5,227 nt of DNA, from positions 1 through 5,227 of the forward strand of contig JAEETR010000193.1 in the NCBI GenBank assembly GCA_016286595.1. The letters are read 5' to 3'. Position numbers and translations under genes: made by a program. This DNA comes from Oscillospiraceae bacterium (GTDB taxonomy: Bacteria; Bacillota; Clostridia; Oscillospirales; Oscillospiraceae). This document shows, in pieces, positions 1 to 4,692 of the stretch (position 1 is the stretch's first letter; every line of letters starts with the position of its first letter). The notes under the pieces are model-generated. The model did not search any database, had not been told where the DNA came from, and saw only the letters and a list, made by a program, of their open reading frames with translations.

Positions 1-762
1 CAGCTCGCCCACGCCGTCGTGAACGTCCATGAACTCGATATTTCCGATAAACCCGCCGGTCTTTTTGACTATCATTGACCAGACGGCGGCCTTCTCCTCC
101 AGCTTGCCGCGCACCCATTCCGTCTCCTGCTCCGCGGTGTATACCTTGCGGGAGCCGCCGATGAAGCGGTTGACGTTCTCCTCGTCGTTGACCATGGCGA
201 GGTAGTCGTATGTAAGGGCCTCCGACACGCTGACGAAGCTTATATTGGCGGATTGAAAGATTTGGGTCAAGACTTGCTCCCGGCGAAGCTCCATATAGAT
301 CGAAGACGGTTCCCCGCTCTCGGGCTTCAGGTATTCCGGCATATCCTTCCTTACGAAGCCCAGCCGCCCGTACAGCGCAACAGCCTTCGCGTTCAGCGGG
401 TTCGGGTCGACCCACACCTTTTCCGCGCCGTTTGCAAACGCCTCGCCTATCGCGAAAGAAAGTGCTTTCGTCGCTATGCCCCGTCCGCGGGCGAACCCGA
501 AGAGCTTGACGTCCATGGCCGCGCTGCCGCGCTCCCTGTCTATATTGTAGAAGGTCTCGCCGCAGTAGACGCCGTCTTCAAAAATACAGTAGTGGTTTAT
601 CGCCGGTCTGCCGCGTTCGATCCAGCCATACCAAGCCCGCATATCCTCATCCGACTGACGCAGGCCGTCGGGAAAGCCCACGAAGCGCATCACGTCTCCG
701 TCCGCCCAAAGGCGTCGTACGTCCCTGATATCGTCTATGGCTGTCTGTCTGATTTCGATCAT
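1..762 (-). CDS. tandem GNAT-family N-acetyltransferase, C-terminus cut by window edge
   Basis: An open frame runs from ATG at 762-760 down to base 1 without a stop (254 codons visible). Residues 1 to about 160 form a complete GNAT domain. Its acetyl-CoA-binding motif A is at residues 92-97 (RGRGIA, the R-x-x-G-x-A pattern), and the motif B region PNPLNAKAVALYGRLGFV follows at about 120-137. After a short linker a second GNAT-like domain starts near residue 173; its early strands (about 200-250, including GGFIGNIEFMD) resemble RimJ/RimL-type enzymes. GNAT proteins transfer acetyl from acetyl-CoA to an amine; the substrate here cannot be told. GAGGAAG at 772-766 lies six bases (from GAGG) before the ATG and fixes the start. 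The gene has its own promoter, divergent from mscS. The motif A of the second domain lies outside the window, so its activity is unknown. A frameshift joining two genes is unlikely because the frame is continuous. Confidence 0.88.
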   Translation of the reverse strand, partial: MIEIRQTAIDDIRDVRRLWADGDVMRFVGFPDGLRQSDEDMRAWYGWIERGRPAINHYCIFEDGVYCGETFYNIDRERGSAAMDVKLFGFARGRGIATKALSFAIGEAFANGAEKVWVDPNPLNAKAVALYGRLGFVRKDMPEYLKPESGEPSSIYMELRREQVLTQIFQSANISFVSVSEALTYDYLAMVNDEENVNRFIGGSRKVYTAEQETEWVRGKLEEKAAVWSMIVKKTGGFIGNIEFMDVHDGVGEL

Positions 763-813
763 GTTCTTCCTCGTTTTCTCTGTCCCGCTCGATTCGTTCC
801 TGCCGCTGATTGG

Positions 814-842
814 ATTATAGCAGATATACGGAAAAAGAACAA
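814..842 (-). promoter_or_regulatory. promoter of the GNAT gene (extended -10)
   Basis: Read on the minus strand, the -35 box is TTGTTC (842-837) and the -10 box is a perfect TATAAT (819-814). The spacer is 17 bp and a TGC immediately precedes the -10, giving an extended -10. Transcription would start near 807, leaving a leader of about 45 nt before the ATG at 762. It is divergent to the mscS promoter, with 45 bp between the two -35 boxes. Confidence 0.8.
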
Positions 843-863
843 ATGGCAGGCCGTGCGCCGAAA

Positions 864-873
864 TGCCCGGGCA
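864..873. other. 10-bp palindrome between divergent promoters
   Basis: TGCCCGGGCA is a perfect palindrome lying between the -35 boxes of the GNAT and mscS promoters. Its placement would suit a regulator acting on both, but a GC-rich 10-mer can arise by chance and no known operator is recognised. Confidence 0.25.
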
Positions 874-887
874 GAGCGCGGCGGCAC

Positions 888-916
888 TTGATATTGCGCT
901 TTATTTTTGCTATATT
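888..916 (+). promoter_or_regulatory. promoter of mscS and the following surface-protein gene
   Basis: TTGATA (888-893), a 17-bp spacer ending in TGC, and TATATT (911-916) make a SigA-type promoter with an extended -10. The expected start is near 923, giving a leader of about 60 nt before the chosen mscS ATG. No separate promoter is visible before the next gene at 1910, so the two are probably cotranscribed. Confidence 0.72.
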
Positions 917-924
917 TCATTTGA

Positions 925-939
925 CCGGCAGCGTGCCGG
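925..939 (+). repeat. inverted repeat at the mscS transcription start
   Basis: CCGGCA-GCG-TGCCGG is a perfect 6-bp inverted repeat with a 3-nt centre. It sits at or just after the predicted +1 of mscS. It could be an operator at the start site or a short 5' hairpin protecting the mRNA. It is too short and has no U-run, so it is not a terminator. Confidence 0.4.
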
Positions 940-982
940 AAAACGTATGGAACAGACTCTTAAAAGTCGGAAAGGGACTGCC

Positions 983-1876
983 ATGAAAAACGTAAAAAAG
1001 TCGGAAATCATCCAGTTCGCTGTCTGCGCGGTGATACTTGCCGCCCTTCTCGGGATAGGCTTCGCCTCCAGGCTTATAGACCTTGACGGGTTCAAAGACG
1101 TCAAATTCAGTCTTAAAATACTGATCAGGCTGCTGATGATGATCGCCGGCGTGATATGCGCCGAGGCGCTCATATCCTTTATCCTCAGTCTGCCCAACCC
1201 GGAAAACCACCGGGTGCGCTCCGTACTGTCGATAGTATCCAGCATTCTCAAGTACGTCGCGGCCATCGTGATACTCTGCTGGGGACTGTCGATACTCGGG
1301 GTGAACGTCTCCACCATCGTGGCGAGCGTCGGAATTATCGCCCTGATACTCGGCTTCTCGGCCGAGAGCCTCATCGCAGACATGGTGACGGGCGCGTTCA
1401 TGATATTTGAAAACCAGTACAACGTGGGCGACATCGTGGAGGTCGACGGGTACAGGGGCACGGTCACGTCCATCGGCCTGCGCACCACCTGCATCACCGA
1501 CCCCGGCGGGAACGTGAAGATAGTCAACAACTCCGCCATGAAGAACATCCTCAACAGGTCCGACAGGCCCTCCCGCAGCATAAGCGAGATAGCCGTGCCC
1601 TACAGCACCGATTTTGCCACCCTCGAGAGCAGGATACCGGCCCTCATGACCGCGATTAGGAACGCCCATCCCGACATTTTCAAGGCGGACCCGATATATC
1701 TCGGCATCGACCAGCTGGCGGACAGCGGAGTGGTCCTCAAGTTCGTCGCCGAGGTCGATGAACAGAACATCTTCTCCGGAAGAAGGGTGCTCAATCACGA
1801 CCTGCTCCTGGGCTTCAGGGAGCTGGGCGTCGAGTGCCCGTTCCCGCAGGTCGACGTCCACAACATTCCCGCATGA
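983..1876 (+). CDS. small-conductance mechanosensitive channel (MscS family)
   Basis: This 297-residue membrane protein should act as a pressure-gated channel that releases solutes on osmotic downshock, working as a homoheptamer as is usual for MscS. Two hydrophobic helices lie at about residues 8-28 and 44-70. A longer hydrophobic stretch at about 81-145 contains the pore-lining TM3 region (GVNVSTIVASVG to SAESLIADMVTGAFMIFE). The MscS beta domain follows (NVGDIVEVDGYRGTVTSIGLR at about 147-167, then GGNVKIVNNSAMKNILNRS), and then the C-terminal alpha/beta domain to 297. Length and order match the compact MscS/YkuT-type proteins. ATG at 983 is chosen because GGAAAGGG (969-976) lies six bases upstream. 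An in-frame ATG at 947 would add 12 residues but has only a weak ribosome site. The gene is followed 33 bp later by the surface-protein gene. Arginine is mostly AGG (10 of 14 are AGG or AGA). Confidence 0.93.
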   Translation: MKNVKKSEIIQFAVCAVILAALLGIGFASRLIDLDGFKDVKFSLKILIRLLMMIAGVICAEALISFILSLPNPENHRVRSVLSIVSSILKYVAAIVILCWGLSILGVNVSTIVASVGIIALILGFSAESLIADMVTGAFMIFENQYNVGDIVEVDGYRGTVTSIGLRTTCITDPGGNVKIVNNSAMKNILNRSDRPSRSISEIAVPYSTDFATLESRIPALMTAIRNAHPDIFKADPIYLGIDQLADSGVVLKFVAEVDEQNIFSGRRVLNHDLLLGFRELGVECPFPQVDVHNIPA

Positions 1877-1893
1877 CGCTTTACTGTCAGCAT

Positions 1894-1912
1894 GAGGGGG
1901 TGATATGTCTTG
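1894..1912 (+). promoter_or_regulatory. strong ribosome binding site setting a TTG start
   Basis: GAGGGGGTGAT (1894-1904) pairs well with the 3' end of 16S rRNA and lies nine bases (from the G-run) before TTG at 1910. No in-frame ATG is better placed; the next is 21 codons downstream without a ribosome site. An out-of-frame ATG at 1905 reads only ATG TCT TGA, a two-codon frame that overlaps the TTG. Confidence 0.6.
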
Positions 1913-3040
1913 AGTGCTGATTATACCAGATCAACCGATGAGTTTACCGCCGTCAATACGGACAGCCCCATGCCCACGGACGAAAGGATGCCCGTGGAGG
2001 AGAGGGCCCCTTCGGAGGAGACATATTCCTTCGACGAGTTCAACGAGCGGCCCATGCCGCGGTCGGAGAGCGATGACAGGCATCATATAAGGCTGAAGGA
2101 CGTCTTCTTAAAGCCCGTGGCTGCGCTGGTGTTTGCCGGGGCGCTCATCACGGCGTGCTTCGGCATAGACCCGCTGGGCGCGGTGGCCGAGATGATCGAG
2201 CTGCCGACGCAGGTGGAGATCACCTTCGGCGAGGACAGCGGACCCGGCCCGGAGGAGGACGGGGAGCCCGCCCCGGAAGACGGCGAGCAGGATACTGAGC
2301 CCGCCGCCCCGGACGAGCGGGAGGAGGTCCCGCCCGAGGAGGAAACTCCCCCCGAGGAGGAGGTCCCGCCTGAGGAGGACGAGGAAGAGGACGTGTTCCC
2401 GACGCTGTCAAATCTCGAGCCCGATTTCGCCGGAGACTACGCCTGGAGCGGCCAGGGCTCGGAGGAGTATATTAGGTTCATTCCCGAGGGCGGCAGTTAT
2501 CTGTATCTGCAGAAGGGCAGCGCTTGGGACGTCTATGACGCCTACGGGCAGGTCGTCGGCAGGATGGCCGACATCGCCTACGACAAGTCCACGAACATTC
2601 TGCACCTCCGCGGCCTTAACGCCGAGGCGCTGGACGTGAACCTTATGGGCAACAGCTTTACCATCGATCTCACCGGCGACAACCACATAGGCACCATATC
2701 CGTATGGGGCGCCATGTACGCCGGCAGCGTCACCTTCACCGGTGAAGGCACTCTGACCGTCGATAACGGCCTGTACCTCAACTGCGAGGGCAGCGAGAGC
2801 TGTATCATTGTCAAAAAGGGCGTCACGCTCAACCTGTCCGGCAACCCGGCGGTGGTTGTGAGCGATACGACCCTTGAAGGCGGCATATATCTCAGCCGTT
2901 ACCTCAAGCTGATCGGCGGCGAGGTCGTTCAGCTCAACGACGAGGACGCCCAGTACCAGGGCAGCCGCCTGTACCAGTACACCGTTGTGGACGATAACGA
3001 CGAGCCCGCCACATACGTCCGCATCGAGCCCGTGGAGTAA
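1910..3040 (+). CDS. membrane-anchored surface protein, Pro/Glu-rich linker and beta-helix-like outer domain
   Basis: A 376-residue protein with no enzyme signature. Residues 1-65 are acidic and hydrophilic and probably cytoplasmic. A basic stretch (HHIRLKD, FLK) precedes one hydrophobic segment at about 69-86, followed by FGIDPLG. A linker very rich in Pro, Glu and Asp spans about 107-162. The rest (about 170-376) has short beta-strand repeats with Asn, Gly and Thr turns, for example LMGNSFTIDLTGDNHIGTI, VTFTGEGTLTV and VTLNLSGNPAVVV. This resembles the beta-helix-like surface domains annotated as carbohydrate-binding in Firmicutes; that is a resemblance by eye, not a search. The protein is likely anchored by its single helix, with the linker acting as a stalk and the domain displayed outside. 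ITAC (80-83) looks like a lipobox, but the long N-terminus argues against a lipoprotein. It probably shares a transcript with mscS, which may only reflect position. Confidence 0.82.
   Translation: MSADYTRSTDEFTAVNTDSPMPTDERMPVEERAPSEETYSFDEFNERPMPRSESDDRHHIRLKDVFLKPVAALVFAGALITACFGIDPLGAVAEMIELPTQVEITFGEDSGPGPEEDGEPAPEDGEQDTEPAAPDEREEVPPEEETPPEEEVPPEEDEEEDVFPTLSNLEPDFAGDYAWSGQGSEEYIRFIPEGGSYLYLQKGSAWDVYDAYGQVVGRMADIAYDKSTNILHLRGLNAEALDVNLMGNSFTIDLTGDNHIGTISVWGAMYAGSVTFTGEGTLTVDNGLYLNCEGSESCIIVKKGVTLNLSGNPAVVVSDTTLEGGIYLSRYLKLIGGEVVQLNDEDAQYQGSRLYQYTVVDDNDEPATYVRIEPVE
2327..2380 (+). repeat. three tandem 18-bp repeats coding V/T-PPEE-E/D
   Basis: Three in-frame 18-bp units (2327-2344, 2345-2362, 2363-2380) encode VPPEEE, TPPEEE and VPPEED, residues 140-157 of the surface protein. 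They form the core of its acidic stalk. Units of this kind can expand or contract by slippage and so vary the stalk length between strains. Confidence 0.75.
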
Positions 3041-3056
3041 AGAGAAAAACGCGATC

Positions 3057-3098
3057 AAAAAGAAGAACAACGCCTCACCAACTGGTGAGGCGTTGTTT
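3057..3098 (-). terminator. intrinsic terminator, probably bidirectional
   Basis: A perfect 14-bp stem (3066-3079 with 3084-3097) encloses a 4-nt loop. On the minus strand it is followed by a T-rich tail (TTCTTCTTTTTG, from the A-rich stretch at 3057-3067), a good intrinsic terminator for transcripts coming from the tRNA side. On the plus strand the tail is only GTTTCTGG, but the hairpin sits 25 bp after the surface-protein stop and probably ends that transcript too. Confidence 0.82.
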
Positions 3099-3099
3099 C

Positions 3100-3121
3100 T
3101 GGCGGAGAAGCCGGGATTTGA
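3100..3121 (-). pseudogene. 3'-end fragment of tRNA-Ser(GCT), second copy
   Basis: These 22 bp are identical to 3249-3270, the last part of tRNA-Ser(GCT): the 3' half of the T arm, the acceptor strand CTTCTCC, the discriminator G and the encoded CCA. Nothing else of a tRNA precedes it, as the rest of the T arm, the variable arm, the anticodon arm and the 5' acceptor strand are missing. It cannot make a tRNA. A terminator follows its CCA directly, as it does the intact gene. Possible origins are an att-site duplicate from an element that used the tRNA 3' end, or a partial tRNA duplication. Confidence 0.8.
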
Positions 3122-3200
3122 CCTGCCCTGCGGGGCAGGCCGGGGCACGGCTCTGACGTGCCACCGGCACGTCATTCACTCCCGTGCCCGTTCAAATCCC
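3113..3200. other. densely folded 88-bp element with tRNA-like ends (three-way junction)
   Basis: Four perfect stems nest in 88 bp. The outer stem pairs GGGATTTGA (3113-3121) with TCAAATCCC (3192-3200). Inside it, hairpin B has 7 bp (3122-3128 with 3133-3139, loop TGCG). Stem C has 8 bp (3143-3150 with 3182-3189), possibly extended by a C-G pair across one bulged base, and encloses hairpin D, a 9-bp stem (3154-3162 with 3166-3174, loop ACC). Only about one base is unpaired at each of two junction points, so the whole folds into a tight three-way junction. The outer stem is made of T-arm sequence, and one end is shared with the tRNA fragment. It lies between two terminators and codes for no convincing protein. 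It could be a structured RNA, a mobile repeat, or a DNA recombination site; the function is unknown. Confidence 0.6.
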
Positions 3201-3213
3201 TGTATTTCATTGC

Positions 3214-3248
3214 AAAAAAGAAGCCGTCCGATGGACGACTTCTTTTTT
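3214..3248 (-). terminator. terminator of the tRNA-Ser operon
   Basis: Starting directly after the CCA of tRNA-Ser(GCT), the minus strand forms a stem of 16 pairs around an ATC loop and ends in a run of six T (complement of 3214-3219). The pair 3224/3238 is a G-U wobble on the minus strand but a C-A mismatch on the plus strand, which supports the minus orientation. Confidence 0.9.
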
Positions 3249-3340
3249 TGGCGGAGAAGCCGGGATTTGAACCCGGGCGGCGCTTTTGACACCCTACTCC
3301 CTTAGCAGGGGAGCCCCTTCGGCCTCTTGGGTACTTCTCC
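3249..3340 (-). tRNA. tRNA-Ser (anticodon GCT)
   Basis: A 92-nt class II tRNA with encoded CCA (3251-3249). The acceptor strands are GGAGAAG (3340-3334) and CTTCTCC (3259-3253), with discriminator G. The anticodon loop is CTGCTAA, with the anticodon GCT at 3306-3304; it reads AGC and AGU serine codons. It has a long variable arm and the T loop TTCAAAT. It is the second gene of a two-tRNA operon and is directly followed by a terminator. Its last 22 bp are repeated at 3100-3121. Confidence 0.96.
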
Positions 3341-3413
3341 AAGCCGAAAATGAAAGGGGAATATTCGCTTTTTCTCACTCCCCCAGATATGTCGAAAACT
3401 CTTTCGGCACATT

Positions 3414-3502
3414 TGGCGGAGAGAGTGGGATTCGAACCCACGGTACGTTTCCGTACGACGGTTTTCAAGACCGCTCCGTTGTGACCGCTTCGGTATCTCT
3501 CC
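3414..3502 (-). tRNA. tRNA-Ser (anticodon TGA)
   Basis: An 89-nt class II tRNA with encoded CCA (3416-3414). The acceptor strands are GGAGAGA (3502-3496) and TCTCTCC (3424-3418). The anticodon loop is CTTGAAA, with the anticodon TGA at 3467-3465; it reads UCA and related UCN codons. The long variable arm has the stem GTACG-GAAA-CGTAC, and the T arm contains GGGTTCGAATCCC. It is the first gene of the operon, about 20 nt after the predicted transcription start. The 73-bp spacer to the next tRNA holds a weak hairpin (about 3389-3408) but no terminator. Confidence 0.96.
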
Positions 3503-3528
3503 GTGTTTCTATCCCCTGCGCGCGATAT

Positions 3529-3557
3529 ATGATAACATAATAAATACCCCTTGTCAA
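3529..3557 (-). promoter_or_regulatory. promoter of the tRNA-Ser operon
   Basis: On the minus strand a consensus TTGACA -35 (3557-3552), a 17-bp spacer and TATCAT (3534-3529) preceded by TGT make a strong promoter. The predicted start near 3522 lies about 20 nt before the first tRNA. It is divergent from the tautomerase promoter, with 44 bp between the two -35 boxes. Confidence 0.85.
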
Positions 3558-3601
3558 TCAAAAGAATGTCCCCCTTTCAATGGGCTCCGAACAGGTTTTA
3601 T

Positions 3602-3630
3602 TTGTTATTTCAACGAAAGTCTGCTATAAT
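3602..3630 (+). promoter_or_regulatory. promoter of the tautomerase operon
   Basis: TTGTTA (3602-3607), a 17-bp spacer ending in TGC, and a perfect TATAAT (3625-3630) form an extended -10 promoter. Transcription should start near 3637, leaving a short leader of about 26 nt. The ribosome site is GAAAGGAG at 3648-3655. Confidence 0.85.
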
Positions 3631-3662
3631 CTGTTCAGCGACAAACCGAAAGGAGATATACC

Positions 3663-4019
3663 ATGCCCTACGTAAGAATAGACACCAACGTGACTCTTCC
3701 CCCCGACAAAAAAGCGCAGCTGGCCGAAGAGCTGGCAAAGCGCATCGTTGCCCTGCCCGGCAAGCCTCCCGAGCGCACCATGGTGGAGATAGACGACGGG
3801 CGGACCATGTACTACGGTCTGAGCTTCGAGCCCTGCGCCAAGGCCCGGGTGGAGCTTTTCCGTCACTCCCCCACCGACGCCAAGGCCGAGTACGGCCGTC
3901 AGCTCACCGAGCTGCTGGGCACAGTCGCCGGTATTCCCGCCGACCGGGTATATCTGACCTTCCCGGAGTACGCCGGATGGTGCAGCGGCGGCACTCTGCG
4001 GGTGGACGAGGACTTCTGA
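3663..4019 (+). CDS. MIF-like tautomerase (phenylpyruvate tautomerase family)
   Basis: At 118 residues it is close to the usual length of macrophage migration inhibitory factor (MIF), whose family folds as a trimer and tautomerises phenylpyruvate-like keto acids. Pro2, which becomes the catalytic N-terminal proline once Met is removed, is present. GKPP (33-36) carries the lysine equivalent to MIF Lys32. The EPCA segment (56-59) matches the MIF EPCALC motif, but only the first cysteine remains. DRVY (94-97) holds the equivalent of MIF Tyr95. The residue matching MIF Asn97 is threonine, so the pocket is not identical. There is no signal peptide, so a cytoplasmic enzyme is expected. AAAGGAG (3649-3655) lies seven bases before the ATG and fixes the start. 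It is the first gene of an operon with two membrane-protein genes. The physiological substrate is unknown. Confidence 0.88.
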   Translation: MPYVRIDTNVTLPPDKKAQLAEELAKRIVALPGKPPERTMVEIDDGRTMYYGLSFEPCAKARVELFRHSPTDAKAEYGRQLTELLGTVAGIPADRVYLTFPEYAGWCSGGTLRVDEDF

Positions 4020-4056
4020 TCCCCTATCAAACTATCATTTCCGGAGGTGAGACGCC

Positions 4057-4692
4057 GTGACCGATTCGAAGTTCTCGATGAACGTGCTGCTTCTCATTGT
4101 CATCATCGTCTCCGCGTTTATATTCTTCTTCACCGTAACGCTGGTGGACATCGCCTACAACCCCGCCTACAACGAGTTCTACCCCATCGAGGGCACGGAG
4201 TACTGCGTGCGCTACTCCTCTCTCGATCCCAGCGGCATATACAAGGGCAGCCGGGCCGCGGGCGTCCTCAAACTCAAAGGCACCTACGGCTACGACTGGG
4301 GCGCCGCCGTGGTGGGCGACCAGCTCTACCTCAACGAGTACGTCACCACCGAGATGGGCTACATGCTGTGCAACCTGGTGCGGGTGGATCTGAACACCTT
4401 CGAGAAAGAGGTGCTGTACCGCGACACCATACTGCGGGGGCGGTGCGCCTCCGGCGAGCTGGTGTGCATATCGGGCTTTATCATGCCCTCGAACTATCCT
4501 GAAACCAACCCCACGTGCCGGCTGTACGCCATGTCCGCCGGCGATATGGACCCGACGGGCAGGGGCGGCACGGTGATGTTCATCGACGGTGCAGACGGTG
4601 AGACTGTATACAGCGTGTGGGACGGCGACGCCGCGTCGGATTCCTTCGACGGCCGCTATCTGGGCCGTACGCTGGAGGAGGTGCGGGGATGA
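4057..4692 (+). CDS. single-pass membrane protein of unknown function
   Basis: I do not recognise a family. The 211-residue product starts with a short basic N-terminus and one hydrophobic helix at about residues 9-30, which should anchor it with the remaining 180 residues outside. The outer part is rich in Tyr, Gly and Asp and has strand-turn patterns such as VVGDQLYLNEY and NLVRVDLNTFEKEVLY, which recall single blades of beta-propeller-like surface proteins; this is only a resemblance. It has five cysteines (50, 105, 130, 137, 154), some of which might form disulfides. The start is GTG at 4057, supported by GGAGGTGA at 4043-4050. It lies 37 bp after the tautomerase stop, and its end overlaps the next gene by four bases (ATGA), so the two are translationally coupled and may act together in the membrane. 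Confidence 0.8.
   Translation: MTDSKFSMNVLLLIVIIVSAFIFFFTVTLVDIAYNPAYNEFYPIEGTEYCVRYSSLDPSGIYKGSRAAGVLKLKGTYGYDWGAAVVGDQLYLNEYVTTEMGYMLCNLVRVDLNTFEKEVLYRDTILRGRCASGELVCISGFIMPSNYPETNPTCRLYAMSAGDMDPTGRGGTVMFIDGADGETVYSVWDGDAASDSFDGRYLGRTLEEVRG

Noticed and set aside
253..891. Plus-strand open frame of 212 codons
   Set aside because: It is the antisense shadow of the GNAT gene, whose minus frame shows clear domain motifs, a ribosome site and a promoter. The plus frame has no ribosome site and no recognisable domain.
863..982. Longer N-terminus for the MscS protein from ATG 863 or 947
   Set aside because: 863 lies upstream of the predicted promoter and start of transcription. 947 has only a weak ribosome site and adds residues not typical of the family, while 983 has GGAAAGGG six bases upstream.
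1977..2170. Lipoprotein with lipobox ITAC at residues 80-83 of the surface protein
   Set aside because: It would need a start near residue 49, where no ribosome site is visible; with the supported TTG start the N-terminus is too long for a lipoprotein signal. Kept only as an alternative.
2408..3175. Minus-strand open frame of 255 codons
   Set aside because: It runs antisense to the surface protein and through a terminator and the folded element. Its start region is made of the hairpins themselves.
3100..3200. A third, complete tRNA gene
   Set aside because: Only the T-arm 3' half and acceptor 3' strand are present; there is no matching 5' acceptor strand, D arm or anticodon arm.
3100..3200. 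CRISPR or integron attC site
   Set aside because: There is no repeat-spacer periodicity, and no attC core boxes (GTTRRRY type) are seen at the ends.
3172..3561. Minus-strand open frame across the tRNA genes, and the plus-strand frames at 2985-3305 and 3286-3540
   Set aside because: They cross tRNA genes and terminators; GC-rich structured RNA genes often give such false frames.
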